This document shows, piece by piece, positions 17,280-25,645 of a DNA stretch of 64,000 bases; the stretch's first letter is position 1; every line of letters begins with the position of its first letter. The notes beneath the pieces were generated by a model. It was not told the origin of the DNA and did not search any database. It saw only the letters and a program-made list of their open reading frames with translations. The stretch spans positions 310,001 through 374,000 of the forward strand of contig JAACJG010000003.1 in the NCBI GenBank assembly GCA_009917695.1, in the 5' to 3' direction. Source of the stretch: Candidatus Rifleibacterium amylolyticum. GTDB lineage: Bacteria > Muiribacteriota > Ozemobacteria > Ozemobacterales > Ozemobacteraceae. A program made the translations under genes and the position numbers.

Positions 17280-18215
17280 TCAGTCTGTCAAGGTCCAGTC
17301 GCCGTTGCTGGTTTGTCTTACCTTGCCCTGACCGGCCAGTTCCAACAGCAGCGCTGTAATTTTGTCGGGAGCCGAACTCAGCACCTGTTCGAGCTGTTTC
17401 TCGCTGCATGGGTGCCTGAGAAGAAGTTTGAGAACATCAGAAGAAAGCGCCGGCCGGTTCCAGTTACTGCTGCGTGGTGGCACAAAACTATGCTCAAAGG
17501 CCGTAGTTACAGGCACCGATAGATTCAATGCCGTGCGAAAGTTATTCAGCAGGCCCTGATCGGCAGTGCTTATCTCACTTTCTACAGGCATGCGCACGGC
17601 GGTATTCAGATAGACAGATTCGAGATTGGGCAGGCTGCGCAGGTAGTCGCGAAGACCAGCAATTTCTTCGGCTGAGTCATTGATTCCCGGACAGACAAAC
17701 ACTTCTATTTCTATAGAGCCTTTGAAATCGCGTGAAAACAGCTGGATACCCTCTAAAATTGAGGCAAGTCTAAGATCTGCAGTCGGGCGATGAATGCGTT
17801 CAAAACTGCGCTGGTTGACTGTTGTGACTGTTGGCAGCAGTCTATCTGCCAGCATCAGTTCTTGTCTCACTTCGGGAAGATGCATGAGCGAAGAATTGGT
17901 AATTACGCATGAGGGGGCGCTGTCGAGTTTCTTGATTTCGGCAAGAATAAAACCGAGGCCGGTATGCAGAGTCGGTTCGCCGGTTCCTGAAATTGTTATC
18001 CAATCGGGGCGTGCAATTTCGCTGAGCACGGCTTTGAGCTCGGTTATCACACATTCGGGGTCGCAAAATTGAGAGCGAGTCGAAGTGTGAAACCTGGTTT
18101 TCGAAAGCTGGCAGTAAAGACAGTCAAAAGAACAGGTTTTTGTTGGCGTCAGATCTACGCCCAGCGAAATGCCAAGACGCCGTGACGGCACGGGGCCAAA
18201 TATATAGGTTCGCAT
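17280..18215 (-). CDS. Radical SAM protein of the COG0731 type
   Basis: A 311-residue radical SAM protein. It opens with the conserved FGPVPSRRLGISLGVDL segment, followed by the 4Fe-4S ligands in CSFDCLYC (Cx3Cx2C), the SAM-binding GTGEPTLH segment and VITNSSL. The last 60 residues look like a winged-helix domain (SSDVLKLLLRHPCSEKQLEQVL...GKVRQTSNGDWTL). COG0731 includes wybutosine-like and uncharacterised enzymes, and the winged helix hints at nucleic-acid contact. The exact reaction cannot be given. Convergent with the SLH/CarboxypepD operon. It may be cotranscribed with the upstream minus-strand TPR lipoprotein and small membrane protein, with a 20-base gap. Confidence 0.88.
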   Translation of the reverse strand: MRTYIFGPVPSRRLGISLGVDLTPTKTCSFDCLYCQLSKTRFHTSTRSQFCDPECVITELKAVLSEIARPDWITISGTGEPTLHTGLGFILAEIKKLDSAPSCVITNSSLMHLPEVRQELMLADRLLPTVTTVNQRSFERIHRPTADLRLASILEGIQLFSRDFKGSIEIEVFVCPGINDSAEEIAGLRDYLRSLPNLESVYLNTAVRMPVESEISTADQGLLNNFRTALNLSVPVTTAFEHSFVPPRSSNWNRPALSSDVLKLLLRHPCSEKQLEQVLSSAPDKITALLLELAGQGKVRQTSNGDWTLTD

Positions 18216-18235
18216 AAATCAACAATCGGTCTGGC

Positions 18236-18493
18236 TTAGCGACAATCTTTCTTGAGAATTTTCGAAAAGTAGTAGACGCCGACCAGCGCGAATATCAGAA
18301 CGAATGGCAGTGCCACGACATAATGACCGGTAAAGGGGCGCACCGGGTTCATTTTTTCTCGTGCGCGCAGCAGATTTTTGAGAGTTTTTTCGAGCTCTTT
18401 TTTTACCTCGGCGTCAGATACGTTATCGATTGACTTTTTAAGTTCGGCAATAGCCGCGTCGAGACTTTCGAGTGTGGTTTCTTTTGGGGTCAT
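18236..18493 (-). CDS. Small tail-anchored membrane protein with coiled coil
   Basis: An 85-residue protein. Residues 8-48 form a charged heptad-like helix (LDAAIAELKKSIDNV..AEVKKELEKTLKNLL), then a basic/proline turn, then one membrane helix at about 58-78 (YVVALPFVLIFALVGVYYF) and a short KKDCR end. The topology suggests a cytoplasmic coiled coil anchored by its C-terminus. The start codon overlaps the stop of the upstream TPR lipoprotein gene by four bases (18490-18493), which indicates translational coupling. No family recognised. Confidence 0.7.
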   Translation of the reverse strand: MTPKETTLESLDAAIAELKKSIDNVSDAEVKKELEKTLKNLLRAREKMNPVRPFTGHYVVALPFVLIFALVGVYYFSKILKKDCR

Positions 18494-20970
18494 TGATTAT
18501 TCTCCTCTGATTGTGAAGAAAGATTGGTGCCCAGTCTCTGGTCAAGTTTCTTCAACTGAGCCTGGTTAAGGTTCATTCCCTTGATCCGGCCGAGAACTCT
18601 TTGTGCATCTATCTCACGTCCGATCTGGCGGAATCGGTCGGCGATGTCGAACATGCTGTCGGGTTCGATAAAGCCGGCTTTAAGGGCTTTGTGATACTCT
18701 TCAGCCGCGCTGGAAAGCTGGCCGGAAGCGATGAACAGGTCGCCCATTCTGATATATGGCTCGGGGTTCTGCGGTTCGCGGCTTAGAGAAGTTTTGTATG
18801 CTGCCAGTGCAGCCTCATACTGGCCCTGACTCTTATAAACATCACCCTGGAGCAGGTATAGTGAGTTGAGATCGCCCTGTTGGGCGATTCCGGTGTTCAC
18901 TAATGCCAGAGCTTCAGTAAAGAGTCCTTCGTTGATCATGGCTTTCGCCAGAGGTTCGTAAGCACGAGGGTTGCTCTTGGGGTTTTTCTGGGCATATCTC
19001 GGGAAGCTTTCGAGCTGATCAGGGTTGGTCAGGCGTACTTGCTCGGTAATCTCGGCGGCAAGACTGTGCATTCCGATTTCTGAGTAACCATTAGCCAGTG
19101 CGCGCAGCGCAAACACGTTGCGAGGATCGAGTTTGAGAGCTTTCAGGTAGTTGGCACAGGCCATTTCATGGCTTCTGGTAGCGGTATAAACCTTGCCGAG
19201 ATTCATCAGTGCATTGAAGTTTTCAGGGGTTCTTTGCAGGACATGTCTGAATGCTTCTATCGCTTCGTTAAAAAAGCCGCCCCGTGCGTATTCGAGCGCG
19301 CGCTCATAGTCTGCGTCAGCCGGAGACTCTTCGATCACGCTGCGCGGAACATACGCCGGAGTGCTTTCAGATGCCGTCGTCGCGCTGAGTGACGGTGGTG
19401 GCGAAGAAAGGCTTACGACAGGCGTCTGAGTGTCTTCTTCGCCAAGTGCGCGCAGAATTCTGGCTGCATAAGGATCTTCGTGATTGAGTGAATTGCGTGA
19501 TGCAGCCCAGAGTGAGTGTGCCTGATCCTTCAGTCCGCTCTGAATCAGGTTTATCCCGGCAAAATAGCGGTATTTGTGGTTGAAAGGTTCTTTGCGAATT
19601 GCCTTTTCGAAATATTCCTGAGCTTCTTTGTGCTTTCCTGATTCCATCTCAAGCTGGGCGTAATTGAAAAGAGTTGCAACATGCTCGGGATCAGTTGTGA
19701 GGACTTGCTGCCAGATTTTGCGGGCTTCATCAAAGTTGCCGCTGCGCGCGAGGATCTGACCTTTTTCTGCCATGATTTCGAGTTTATCATGATAAGAGGG
19801 CTCGATTTCTTCGATCAGTTTCATGGCGCGATCGTTTTCGCCAAGCTGATAAAGGCATCTTGCCATCTGTAGTTTCCCGGATGATGACTCGGGATTGTTG
19901 TTCAGATAGCGCTCAGCATATTTGTAGGCCTCATCGATCACACCCAGCTTCTCGCATACCATGCTCAAGTTCAGCAAAGCCGACGATTCTGATGGGTAAA
20001 GTGTTACCAGGTTTTCGAGCAGCTTTTTCTGTTCACTGAGATTTCCGGTGCGCTCAAGAGTTTTCAATCTTGCATTTATTGTCTCGAGGCTGGTGGTGCT
20101 TTCGCTCGATGCATCTGCACCCGCCGGCAGATCGCGAGAAAAGGATGCTCTCAGTTCAACGGCTTCAGCATTCTGGGGGTCCAGCTTTAGGGCCTTGTTT
20201 AACATGTCGCTGGCCTTGCGGACTTCACCCATGCGATGCAGAAGGGCGGCATAGGCAGTTAACCCCTCAACAAAGTCAGTACTCATTTCCGTGAGGGCGC
20301 GTAACTCTCTTTCGCTTTCCATGAGGCGGTCGCCCTTCATCAGCAGGCGAGCCAGCAGGAGTCGAGTTTCTGGCTGGTCAGGCAGCAGATTGACCGCTTC
20401 TCGCAGCATTGACTCGGCTTCAACCAGATTTTCTGTGTCGATCAGTCTGGTAGCGGTAATATTATAGGCCTTTGCCAGTTTTGGTTCGATTTCTTCTGAC
20501 TTGTAACCGGCCTGAATCAGCTTTTTGCCGAGCTCTATCGCTTCACTGGCCATATTTTTGCCAAGCGCGACATCTATCATCTGTGCCAGACAATCATGCA
20601 ATGCTCTTGTGTAGTTGCGATCGTCCGGCGCCAGTTCTACTGCTGTTTCATAGCTTTTGCGGGCCTCAGCGTATTTTTTCTCGCCAGCCAGAGCCTGGCC
20701 GAGCAGAAAGTGGGCTCGGGCATCGCCGGGAGTCTCTGCAATGCGTGAAGAAGCCAGTGATCTAGCGGTTGCATAATCCTGAGCTTCAATCGCGGCTCTG
20801 ATTTCGGCATTGTCAGACCAGGTTGAGAATTTACCATCTTCGGCTGCTGCTGTTTCGCTGACCGGCGCCACCGGATTTTTGCTTTTTTTCTTGCCGCCAC
20901 AGCCTGCGAGGTTGAGAGCTAACATGGCACCACAGGCTGGAACCAGAATTAACTTTGTATAAAAATGCAT
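18490..20970 (-). CDS. Large TPR lipoprotein
   Basis: An 826-residue protein with a lipoprotein signal: hydrophobic core then lipobox LAGC with Cys at residue 24, followed by a GGKKK spacer. The rest is a long superhelix of tetratricopeptide repeats, for instance ARAHFLLGQALAGEKKYAEARKSYETAVELAP, and many P-D/P-E/P-N capped helix pairs. A Ser/Pro/Thr-rich linker near residues 525-555 splits two TPR blocks. It should be anchored to a membrane face by its lipidated Cys. Downstream partners are the 85-residue coiled-coil protein (overlapping) and the radical SAM gene. It starts 20 bases after prs on the same strand, so may be read from the same transcript. Confidence 0.85.
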   Translation of the reverse strand: MHFYTKLILVPACGAMLALNLAGCGGKKKSKNPVAPVSETAAAEDGKFSTWSDNAEIRAAIEAQDYATARSLASSRIAETPGDARAHFLLGQALAGEKKYAEARKSYETAVELAPDDRNYTRALHDCLAQMIDVALGKNMASEAIELGKKLIQAGYKSEEIEPKLAKAYNITATRLIDTENLVEAESMLREAVNLLPDQPETRLLLARLLMKGDRLMESERELRALTEMSTDFVEGLTAYAALLHRMGEVRKASDMLNKALKLDPQNAEAVELRASFSRDLPAGADASSESTTSLETINARLKTLERTGNLSEQKKLLENLVTLYPSESSALLNLSMVCEKLGVIDEAYKYAERYLNNNPESSSGKLQMARCLYQLGENDRAMKLIEEIEPSYHDKLEIMAEKGQILARSGNFDEARKIWQQVLTTDPEHVATLFNYAQLEMESGKHKEAQEYFEKAIRKEPFNHKYRYFAGINLIQSGLKDQAHSLWAASRNSLNHEDPYAARILRALGEEDTQTPVVSLSSPPPSLSATTASESTPAYVPRSVIEESPADADYERALEYARGGFFNEAIEAFRHVLQRTPENFNALMNLGKVYTATRSHEMACANYLKALKLDPRNVFALRALANGYSEIGMHSLAAEITEQVRLTNPDQLESFPRYAQKNPKSNPRAYEPLAKAMINEGLFTEALALVNTGIAQQGDLNSLYLLQGDVYKSQGQYEAALAAYKTSLSREPQNPEPYIRMGDLFIASGQLSSAAEEYHKALKAGFIEPDSMFDIADRFRQIGREIDAQRVLGRIKGMNLNQAQLKKLDQRLGTNLSSQSEENNQ

Positions 20971-20990
20971 TGCAACACGTCTCCTCTGTA

Positions 20991-21938
20991 TTATAAAAAC
21001 AACTCGCTTACCGAGCGTCTTTCAAAAATTCGTCTGATTGTTTCGCCAATGAGCGGCGCCAGCGATAGAACGGTCAAACGGCATTTTTCTATTTTTTCGG
21101 GGCTGAGAGCTACTGAATTTGTGCAGATAATCTCTTTTACCGCTGATTTTTCGATTCTTTCGACCGCGGGTGGAGACAGCAGGGCATGTGTACAGCAGGC
21201 CATGACTGTTTTGGCACCTTTCTCGATCAGGCTCTCGGAAACGGTGACAAGAGTTCCCGCAGTATCGATGATGTCGTCGATTATGATGCAGTGCTTACCC
21301 TCAACATCGCCGATTACGTTCATGACTACGGCCTTATTCTTCTCCGGGCGGCGTTTATCGATGATAGCCATGGGCAGGTCGAGTTTTTTGCCAAAGGTGC
21401 GTGCTCGCAAAACGCCGCCGGTATCAGGCGACACAACAACATGGTCGGTGAGGTCTCGTTTTAAAATATGTTCCGAGAGCAGGCGAACCGCTGACAGATG
21501 ATCGACCGGAATATCGAAAAAGCCCTGAAGAGCGGGGTCGTGCATGTCGACTGTCATCATGCGGTTGGCGCCGGCAATGGTAATTATGTTGGAAACCAGT
21601 TTGGCGGTGACAGGCTCACGCCCGGTCGTTTTCTTTTCCTGGCGTGAGTAACCAAAATAAGGAACAACTGCGGTTACGCTTGCGGCCGACGCGCGTCTGA
21701 GGGCGTCCATGGTGATCAGCAGTTTCATCAGGTTCTCGTTAACCGGGGTGCTGGTCGGTTGAATGATAAAGGTATCGCAACCACGCACTGATTCTTCGAT
21801 GCGACAGTAGAGTTCGCCATCGGCAAAGCTGGTGTGAAAAACGTTTCCTTCAGGAATCATGAGAAATCGGCAGACTTCCGAAAAAAGTTCGCGATTGCTG
21901 TCACCTGAGAAAATTTTTACCCGTGAATTAGTATGCAT
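20991..21938 (-). CDS. prs: Ribose-phosphate pyrophosphokinase
   Basis: A 315-residue Prs of normal length. It makes PRPP from ribose-5-phosphate and ATP for nucleotide, His and Trp synthesis. Visible family features are FADGELYCRI near the start, FGYSRQEKK (ATP-contacting Arg/Lys-containing loop), the DMHDPALQGFFDIP segment, VVSPDTGG (catalytic flexible-loop region follows with KRRP) and the PRPP-binding loop IIIDDIIDTAGT. It lies 22 bases after glmU on the same strand, reproducing the spoVG-glmU-prs order of Firmicutes. Confidence 0.97.
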   Translation of the reverse strand: MHTNSRVKIFSGDSNRELFSEVCRFLMIPEGNVFHTSFADGELYCRIEESVRGCDTFIIQPTSTPVNENLMKLLITMDALRRASAASVTAVVPYFGYSRQEKKTTGREPVTAKLVSNIITIAGANRMMTVDMHDPALQGFFDIPVDHLSAVRLLSEHILKRDLTDHVVVSPDTGGVLRARTFGKKLDLPMAIIDKRRPEKNKAVVMNVIGDVEGKHCIIIDDIIDTAGTLVTVSESLIEKGAKTVMACCTHALLSPPAVERIEKSAVKEIICTNSVALSPEKIEKCRLTVLSLAPLIGETIRRIFERRSVSELFL

Positions 21939-21960
21939 GGCTGCTCCTTGTAATCATGAA

Positions 21961-22968
21961 TTAACCCTCTATCAAGGAAAACGGTTCAATCTGGCTCTTG
22001 TCGGCAACATGAGCGTTTTTAACAATACAGGCTTCGAGACTGCAGCCGTTACCGATAGTGGCGCAGCTGATATGGCAGTTCGGCCCGATTACACAGTCTC
22101 GACCTATTCTGCATCGCCCCGAAATCATGGTGCCCGGATGAATGACTGTGTCCGGTTCTATGCTGACATCTGGTCCGATAAAGGTGTTGTGCGGGCTTGT
22201 AATAGTAACTCCGGCGCTCATGAGCCGATCGAGTATCTGCTTTTGAAGTATGGCGCTTACCTCAGCGAGGTGTTGGCGGCTGTTAATTCCGAGAGTAGAC
22301 GATTCGTCCTTTTCGATGCAGCTGATGACTGGCAGGCCTTGTTCAACCGCCATTTCAACGAGGTCAGTAAGATAATATTCCTTCTGCTGATTGCCAGCCG
22401 TCAGCTTGAAAATATTGTTTTGCAGAAACTGGCCTTCGAAAAGGTATACGGCGAGGTTTACTTCCTTGACTTTGAGCTCTTCTTGCGAACAGTCACGGGC
22501 TTCTCTTATTGCGCAGACCTGGTTGCTCCTGCGCAGAATTCGGCCATAGTTGCCGGGGTTTTCCATGTTGAGAGTCATCATGGTAATCGCCGGTTTCTGA
22601 CTGTCGTGCATTTCGATCATTTCACGCAGTGTGTCGGTAGAAATCAGCGGGGTGTCGCCGCAGACAACGAGCAGTCGCTCCGGCATGGCAGTAATCTCTT
22701 TTGCAAAGCACTGAACTGCGTGACCGGTTCCCAGTTGTTGCGGTTGCTCGACAAAAGAGACATTCTCGCCGGTTAGCAGATCGCGCACCAGTTCGCTCTT
22801 ATAACCTGTTATCAAAGTGACTTTGTCACAGCCAACTGCCTTTACCGCTTCGATGACATAAGAAACCATGGGCTTGCCCAGAATCGGGTGTACTACTTTT
22901 GGTAATTCGGATTTCATCCGGGTGCCTTTGCCGGCGGCCAGAATCAGGGCCTGAAGCTTAGCAGTCAT
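21961..22968 (-). CDS. glmU: GlmU-type UDP-GlcNAc pyrophosphorylase lacking the acetyltransferase part
   Basis: A 335-residue protein. The uridyltransferase domain is complete: LILAAGKGTRMKSELPKV (signature Arg/Lys), QLGTGHAVQ, CGDTPL, NPGNYGRI, and EVNLAVYLF. It should form UDP-GlcNAc from GlcNAc-1-P and UTP. The left-handed beta-helix starts (FIGPDVSIEPDTVIHPGTMI, IGRDCVIGPNCHI) but stops at SQIEPFSLIEG, at the point where bifunctional GlmU continues with its acetyl-CoA site. Full-length GlmU is about 450-460 residues. Only 22 bases separate it from prs, so no split remainder exists here. GlcN-1-P acetylation would need another enzyme. Confidence 0.9.
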   Translation of the reverse strand: MTAKLQALILAAGKGTRMKSELPKVVHPILGKPMVSYVIEAVKAVGCDKVTLITGYKSELVRDLLTGENVSFVEQPQQLGTGHAVQCFAKEITAMPERLLVVCGDTPLISTDTLREMIEMHDSQKPAITMMTLNMENPGNYGRILRRSNQVCAIREARDCSQEELKVKEVNLAVYLFEGQFLQNNIFKLTAGNQQKEYYLTDLVEMAVEQGLPVISCIEKDESSTLGINSRQHLAEVSAILQKQILDRLMSAGVTITSPHNTFIGPDVSIEPDTVIHPGTMISGRCRIGRDCVIGPNCHISCATIGNGCSLEACIVKNAHVADKSQIEPFSLIEG

Positions 22969-23124
22969 ATTCTACCTCACAGTTTTTTTCGCGGTTATTA
23001 TACACAGATTTTTCTCTTTCTGGCCATAAATACTGCAAATTTTCCTGAGCCCGCCTGTATCAACTATCTGGCGACTATGCCGGGTAAAGCATTGTCTTTG
23101 ATATGAATAGTGCAGCATAAAACT

Positions 23125-23148
23125 TAAAAGCCCGCCAGAGGGCGGGCT
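23125..23148 (-). terminator. Intrinsic terminator downstream of tRNA-Gln
   Basis: Read on the minus strand: an eight-base-pair GC-rich stem AGCCCGCC / GGCGGGCT (23141-23148 with 23129-23136) closing a four-base loop, followed by TTTTAAG. It lies 7 bases beyond the tRNA 3' end, so it should end the tRNA transcript. Confidence 0.85.
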
Positions 23149-23154
23149 GGTGAT

Positions 23155-23226
23155 CAGGGGCGGGAGGATTCGAACCTACGAATGCCTGCTCCAAAGGCAG
23201 GTGCCTTACCGCTTGGCTACGCCCCT
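23155..23226 (-). tRNA. tRNA-Gln (anticodon UUG)
   Basis: A 72-base cloverleaf on the minus strand. The acceptor stem is AGGGGCG paired with CGCCCCT, discriminator G. The D arm is GCC...GGC with AAGCGGTAA loop, and the anticodon stem is CCTGC/GCAGG with loop CTTTGGA, giving anticodon TTG. The T loop TTCGAAT is canonical, although the T stem (GTAGG/CCTCC) has one T-C mismatch. CCA is not encoded (the sequence continues ATCA). The acceptor and D arm resemble bacterial tRNA-Gln. It sits between spoVG and glmU. Confidence 0.93.
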
Positions 23227-23331
23227 TCGCCATTTTTGTGGCTGAAAGAAAATAACATATTTGGCCCCGCAGCGCAAGCGCAGTCTGCTCTCTAAAATCG
23301 TGCGCGTGACCATACTGCTTTTTTGTTGCGA

Positions 23332-23622
23332 TTATCGTGAGTTGGCTGGCTGATTTTCCGGTCGGACGGCTTCGTCTTCATAGGCGCGCAGAATTGTCTG
23401 CTTGATTTGTTCGGCCAGTTCTGTGTTAATGGCAAAAATAGTGTCGCGCCAGGTGCCATCTGGCATTTTTCGGCTTGGCATGCCAACAAAGCAGCCTCGT
23501 TGCGAAGAAAAAATCTGAAAATCTTTGATTACCAGGGCATCATCCAGCGTAATTTCGGCAAAAGCCATAAGTTTGCTGCGGGGAGCTTTGATCAGCTGAA
23601 TTCTGACATCGGTAATCTGCAT
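23332..23622 (-). CDS. spoVG: SpoVG family regulator
   Basis: A 96-residue protein of normal SpoVG length. It has the family core MQITDVRIQL, LMAFAEITLDDALVIKDFQI, GCFVGMPSRKMPDGTWRDT and INTELAEQI. SpoVG proteins are small nucleic-acid-binding regulators first named from sporulation and present in many bacteria that do not sporulate. It follows an exported-protein gene with a 3-base gap and precedes tRNA-Gln and glmU. The neighbourhood is the same as the conserved spoVG-glmU-prs order in Firmicutes, with the tRNA inserted. Confidence 0.96.
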   Translation of the reverse strand: MQITDVRIQLIKAPRSKLMAFAEITLDDALVIKDFQIFSSQRGCFVGMPSRKMPDGTWRDTIFAINTELAEQIKQTILRAYEDEAVRPENQPANSR

Positions 23623-23625
23623 CGG

Positions 23626-24498
23626 TCAGAATTTTAAAATGAATTCTGTCCAGACTTTGGTGTCTTTACTCGATTTGGTGTCGGTTACTTCGGGTCTGAC
23701 TTCATTGTTGTAGCCGGCCTTGATCTGTATGTTCTGGTTGGCGTCAACTATGCCTTCTACCTGTAGTTTCTCTTCTGATTCGAAAGTATCGATCATCGAA
23801 CGCCGAAACGATACCTTGCCCTTAAGCGTGGGCTTGAAGCTGTATACCGCTTCAAGATAGTAGCGGGATGCGAGTGCGGTGCTGGACTCATGCGGTTCGG
23901 GCTTCTGTTCTCCGCTTTTGTTGTTGGCATTGACTGAAGCTCGAAGTGTTCTCTGGCTGCCTGTTTCGCCGAAACTGCCGATAATCGGAGAGGCCAGCGG
24001 GGTAATTCGCTGCTGTTCCAGTTCTCCGTAGAGACGCAGGCGGCCGGATCCGCCTCTGATCGAAAGACTTTCTGCTGCTGGATCGTTTGGCCCGATAGAA
24101 TTGTCTTCATAGGCGCTGCTGAGGGTAATTGTCGGGGCAAATTTCTGCTGCTCGCCCAGTCTGCTTGAGCGTAGCGTGAGCTGTGTTGGAACAACCGTTC
24201 TGGCTGGTGTAATGTCTATGGTGCCAAGATCGGAAAAAGTTTCTGCTACTTCGATTCGGGTAATTTCGTTGTTTGATTCGCTTACGGAAATCTTGCTGTC
24301 AGGTTCGCTGAAAAGCTGACTGCCCAAAGAAAGTTTGAATTCTCCGTTGCCCGGCACTGCCGCGGGGCGAGCCGGTTTTCCTTTTGAGTGGCTGAGTTGC
24401 AGGTCGAGATTTTCTATTTTTTGGGCATAAGCAAAGTTCGCCGGCAGTAAAACCGCCAGCAAAACAAGTACTGCCAGAATGTTAACTTTGCTTAACAT
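23626..24498 (-). CDS. Exported protein, possibly a small beta-barrel
   Basis: A 290-residue protein starting MLSKVNILAVLVLLAVLLPA with likely signal cleavage after FAYA. An earlier in-frame ATG at 24525 would add nine charged residues and was rejected. The mature part is rich in beta-prone, alternating polar and hydrophobic segments (LEAVYSFKPTLKGKVSFRRS, NIQIKAGYNN) and ends WTEFILKF with C-terminal Phe, as outer-membrane barrels do. There are about eight to ten candidate strands in the second half. No family recognised. It is immediately upstream of spoVG (3 bases), so probably cotranscribed. Confidence 0.6.
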   Translation of the reverse strand: MLSKVNILAVLVLLAVLLPANFAYAQKIENLDLQLSHSKGKPARPAAVPGNGEFKLSLGSQLFSEPDSKISVSESNNEITRIEVAETFSDLGTIDITPARTVVPTQLTLRSSRLGEQQKFAPTITLSSAYEDNSIGPNDPAAESLSIRGGSGRLRLYGELEQQRITPLASPIIGSFGETGSQRTLRASVNANNKSGEQKPEPHESSTALASRYYLEAVYSFKPTLKGKVSFRRSMIDTFESEEKLQVEGIVDANQNIQIKAGYNNEVRPEVTDTKSSKDTKVWTEFILKF

Positions 24499-24562
24499 GT
24501 GCTCTCTCTGCTTTAAGTATAACAAATTTCAGCCTGTGCTCAACCAACTAATGTACCGCAAA

Positions 24563-25393
24563 TCACCCCTTTTGACAAGCAGATTTTTCTAGCCTGTCAG
24601 AAGAGTTCCAGAAAAGATCTGAATATCTTGCTTCTGCTATCCGGGCAGATGTTTCCAGTTCATCTGGTGTGAGCTTTTGCTCTTTCACCTCGAGGTCCAG
24701 TCCAGAAGCAAAGGCTTCGGCCATAATATCCGGAAGTTTTTCTATCTCTCTGGTTGGGCAGAAGTCTTTTAAAGAGGCCATTTCTACATCATGGCTAATT
24801 TTAAAGCCCTTGTTAAAGCAGCTTTCTGGCGGAAAATTTACAGAGATCGGTATTGATCCGTGAATAACCAGGCTGCTGTTGCGAAACACTCCGGCAGCAC
24901 CGATGAGTTTCTGGTTTCCGGCATAAATTGAATGGCCGGCGGCGGTAGCATAGCAATGAATGTTATTTGAGCTGTGACGCATTTCGCGCGCGTCGGCAAA
25001 ACGGGCGGGTATGCCCATTTTTGTCAAGCCGCTGAGCAGGGGTGAAATGGCCAGCGTGAACATCTCAAGAAAGCTTCTTCCTTTTCCGATTTTGCTTTCG
25101 ATTATCTCTGACGGAAATCCGACGCAGAAAGTATACTCATCATTATGAAACACCATTTTGCCGCCCGACATGCGCCTGACGATATCCAGTCCTGATTCCC
25201 GAACTCTCTCTATATCTACCAGCTTGTCAATTTTCTGATTGTAGCCGAAAGAGAGGGTCGCCGGTTGCCATTTGTAGAATCTCAGATAAGGCTGCTTGTT
25301 GTGTTGTGAAAGTTTTTCCAGAAGCATTTCGTCGATCGCCATATTCATGGCGCCGCTGAAAAACTGCGAATCAATAAACCTTAGTGTCGACAT
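24563..25393 (-). CDS. Lipoate-protein ligase / octanoyltransferase family protein
   Basis: A 276-residue member of the BPL/LplA/LipB fold. Seen are FYKWQPATLSFGYNQ, RRMSGGKMVFHNDEYTFCV (the family RRxxGGxxVxHxxE segment) and GNQKLIGAAGVFRNSSLVIHGSIPI, which holds the conserved lysine. A Cys occurs in NNIHCYAT shortly before it, at the position where LipM-type octanoyltransferases have their catalytic Cys, so LipM-like activity is possible as well as LplA-like ligation. Either reaction loads lipoyl groups on 2-oxoacid dehydrogenase E2 or GcvH. No substrate protein is nearby. Gap of 64 bases to the exported-protein gene downstream. Confidence 0.82.
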   Translation of the reverse strand: MSTLRFIDSQFFSGAMNMAIDEMLLEKLSQHNKQPYLRFYKWQPATLSFGYNQKIDKLVDIERVRESGLDIVRRMSGGKMVFHNDEYTFCVGFPSEIIESKIGKGRSFLEMFTLAISPLLSGLTKMGIPARFADAREMRHSSNNIHCYATAAGHSIYAGNQKLIGAAGVFRNSSLVIHGSIPISVNFPPESCFNKGFKISHDVEMASLKDFCPTREIEKLPDIMAEAFASGLDLEVKEQKLTPDELETSARIAEARYSDLFWNSSDRLEKSACQKG

Positions 25394-25498
25394 GGCCTGA
25401 TTGTACCGCTTTCGTTATGATTCTGCAAAATAATCGTTAAACAAACATCAACTTTTGACGACAGGGTTCATGGATTTGTTTGCCTCCTTATTTTTCAG

Positions 25499-25526
25499 GA
25501 CCGGATTTTCTCCGGTCTTTTTTTTT
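25499..25526 (+). terminator. Intrinsic terminator without an upstream gene
   Basis: Stem GACCGGA (25499-25505) and TCCGGTC (25511-25517) with loop TTTTC, followed by nine T. This is a strong plus-strand terminator in the 252-base region between two divergent genes (minus-strand ligase start at 25393, plus-strand HD gene start at 25646). No annotated plus-strand gene ends here, so it may terminate a small RNA or act as an attenuator in the leader of the HD gene. Confidence 0.75.
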
Positions 25527-25645
25527 GCCCGGACTTTGCAGTAGTTGCTGCTAAAATGTTACCGCAGACAAGATAGAAAAAAATATGGTTGAATGAGGTT
25601 GATTTCGGGTATAAATACTGTAACTTCACTACACGGACAGAAAGC

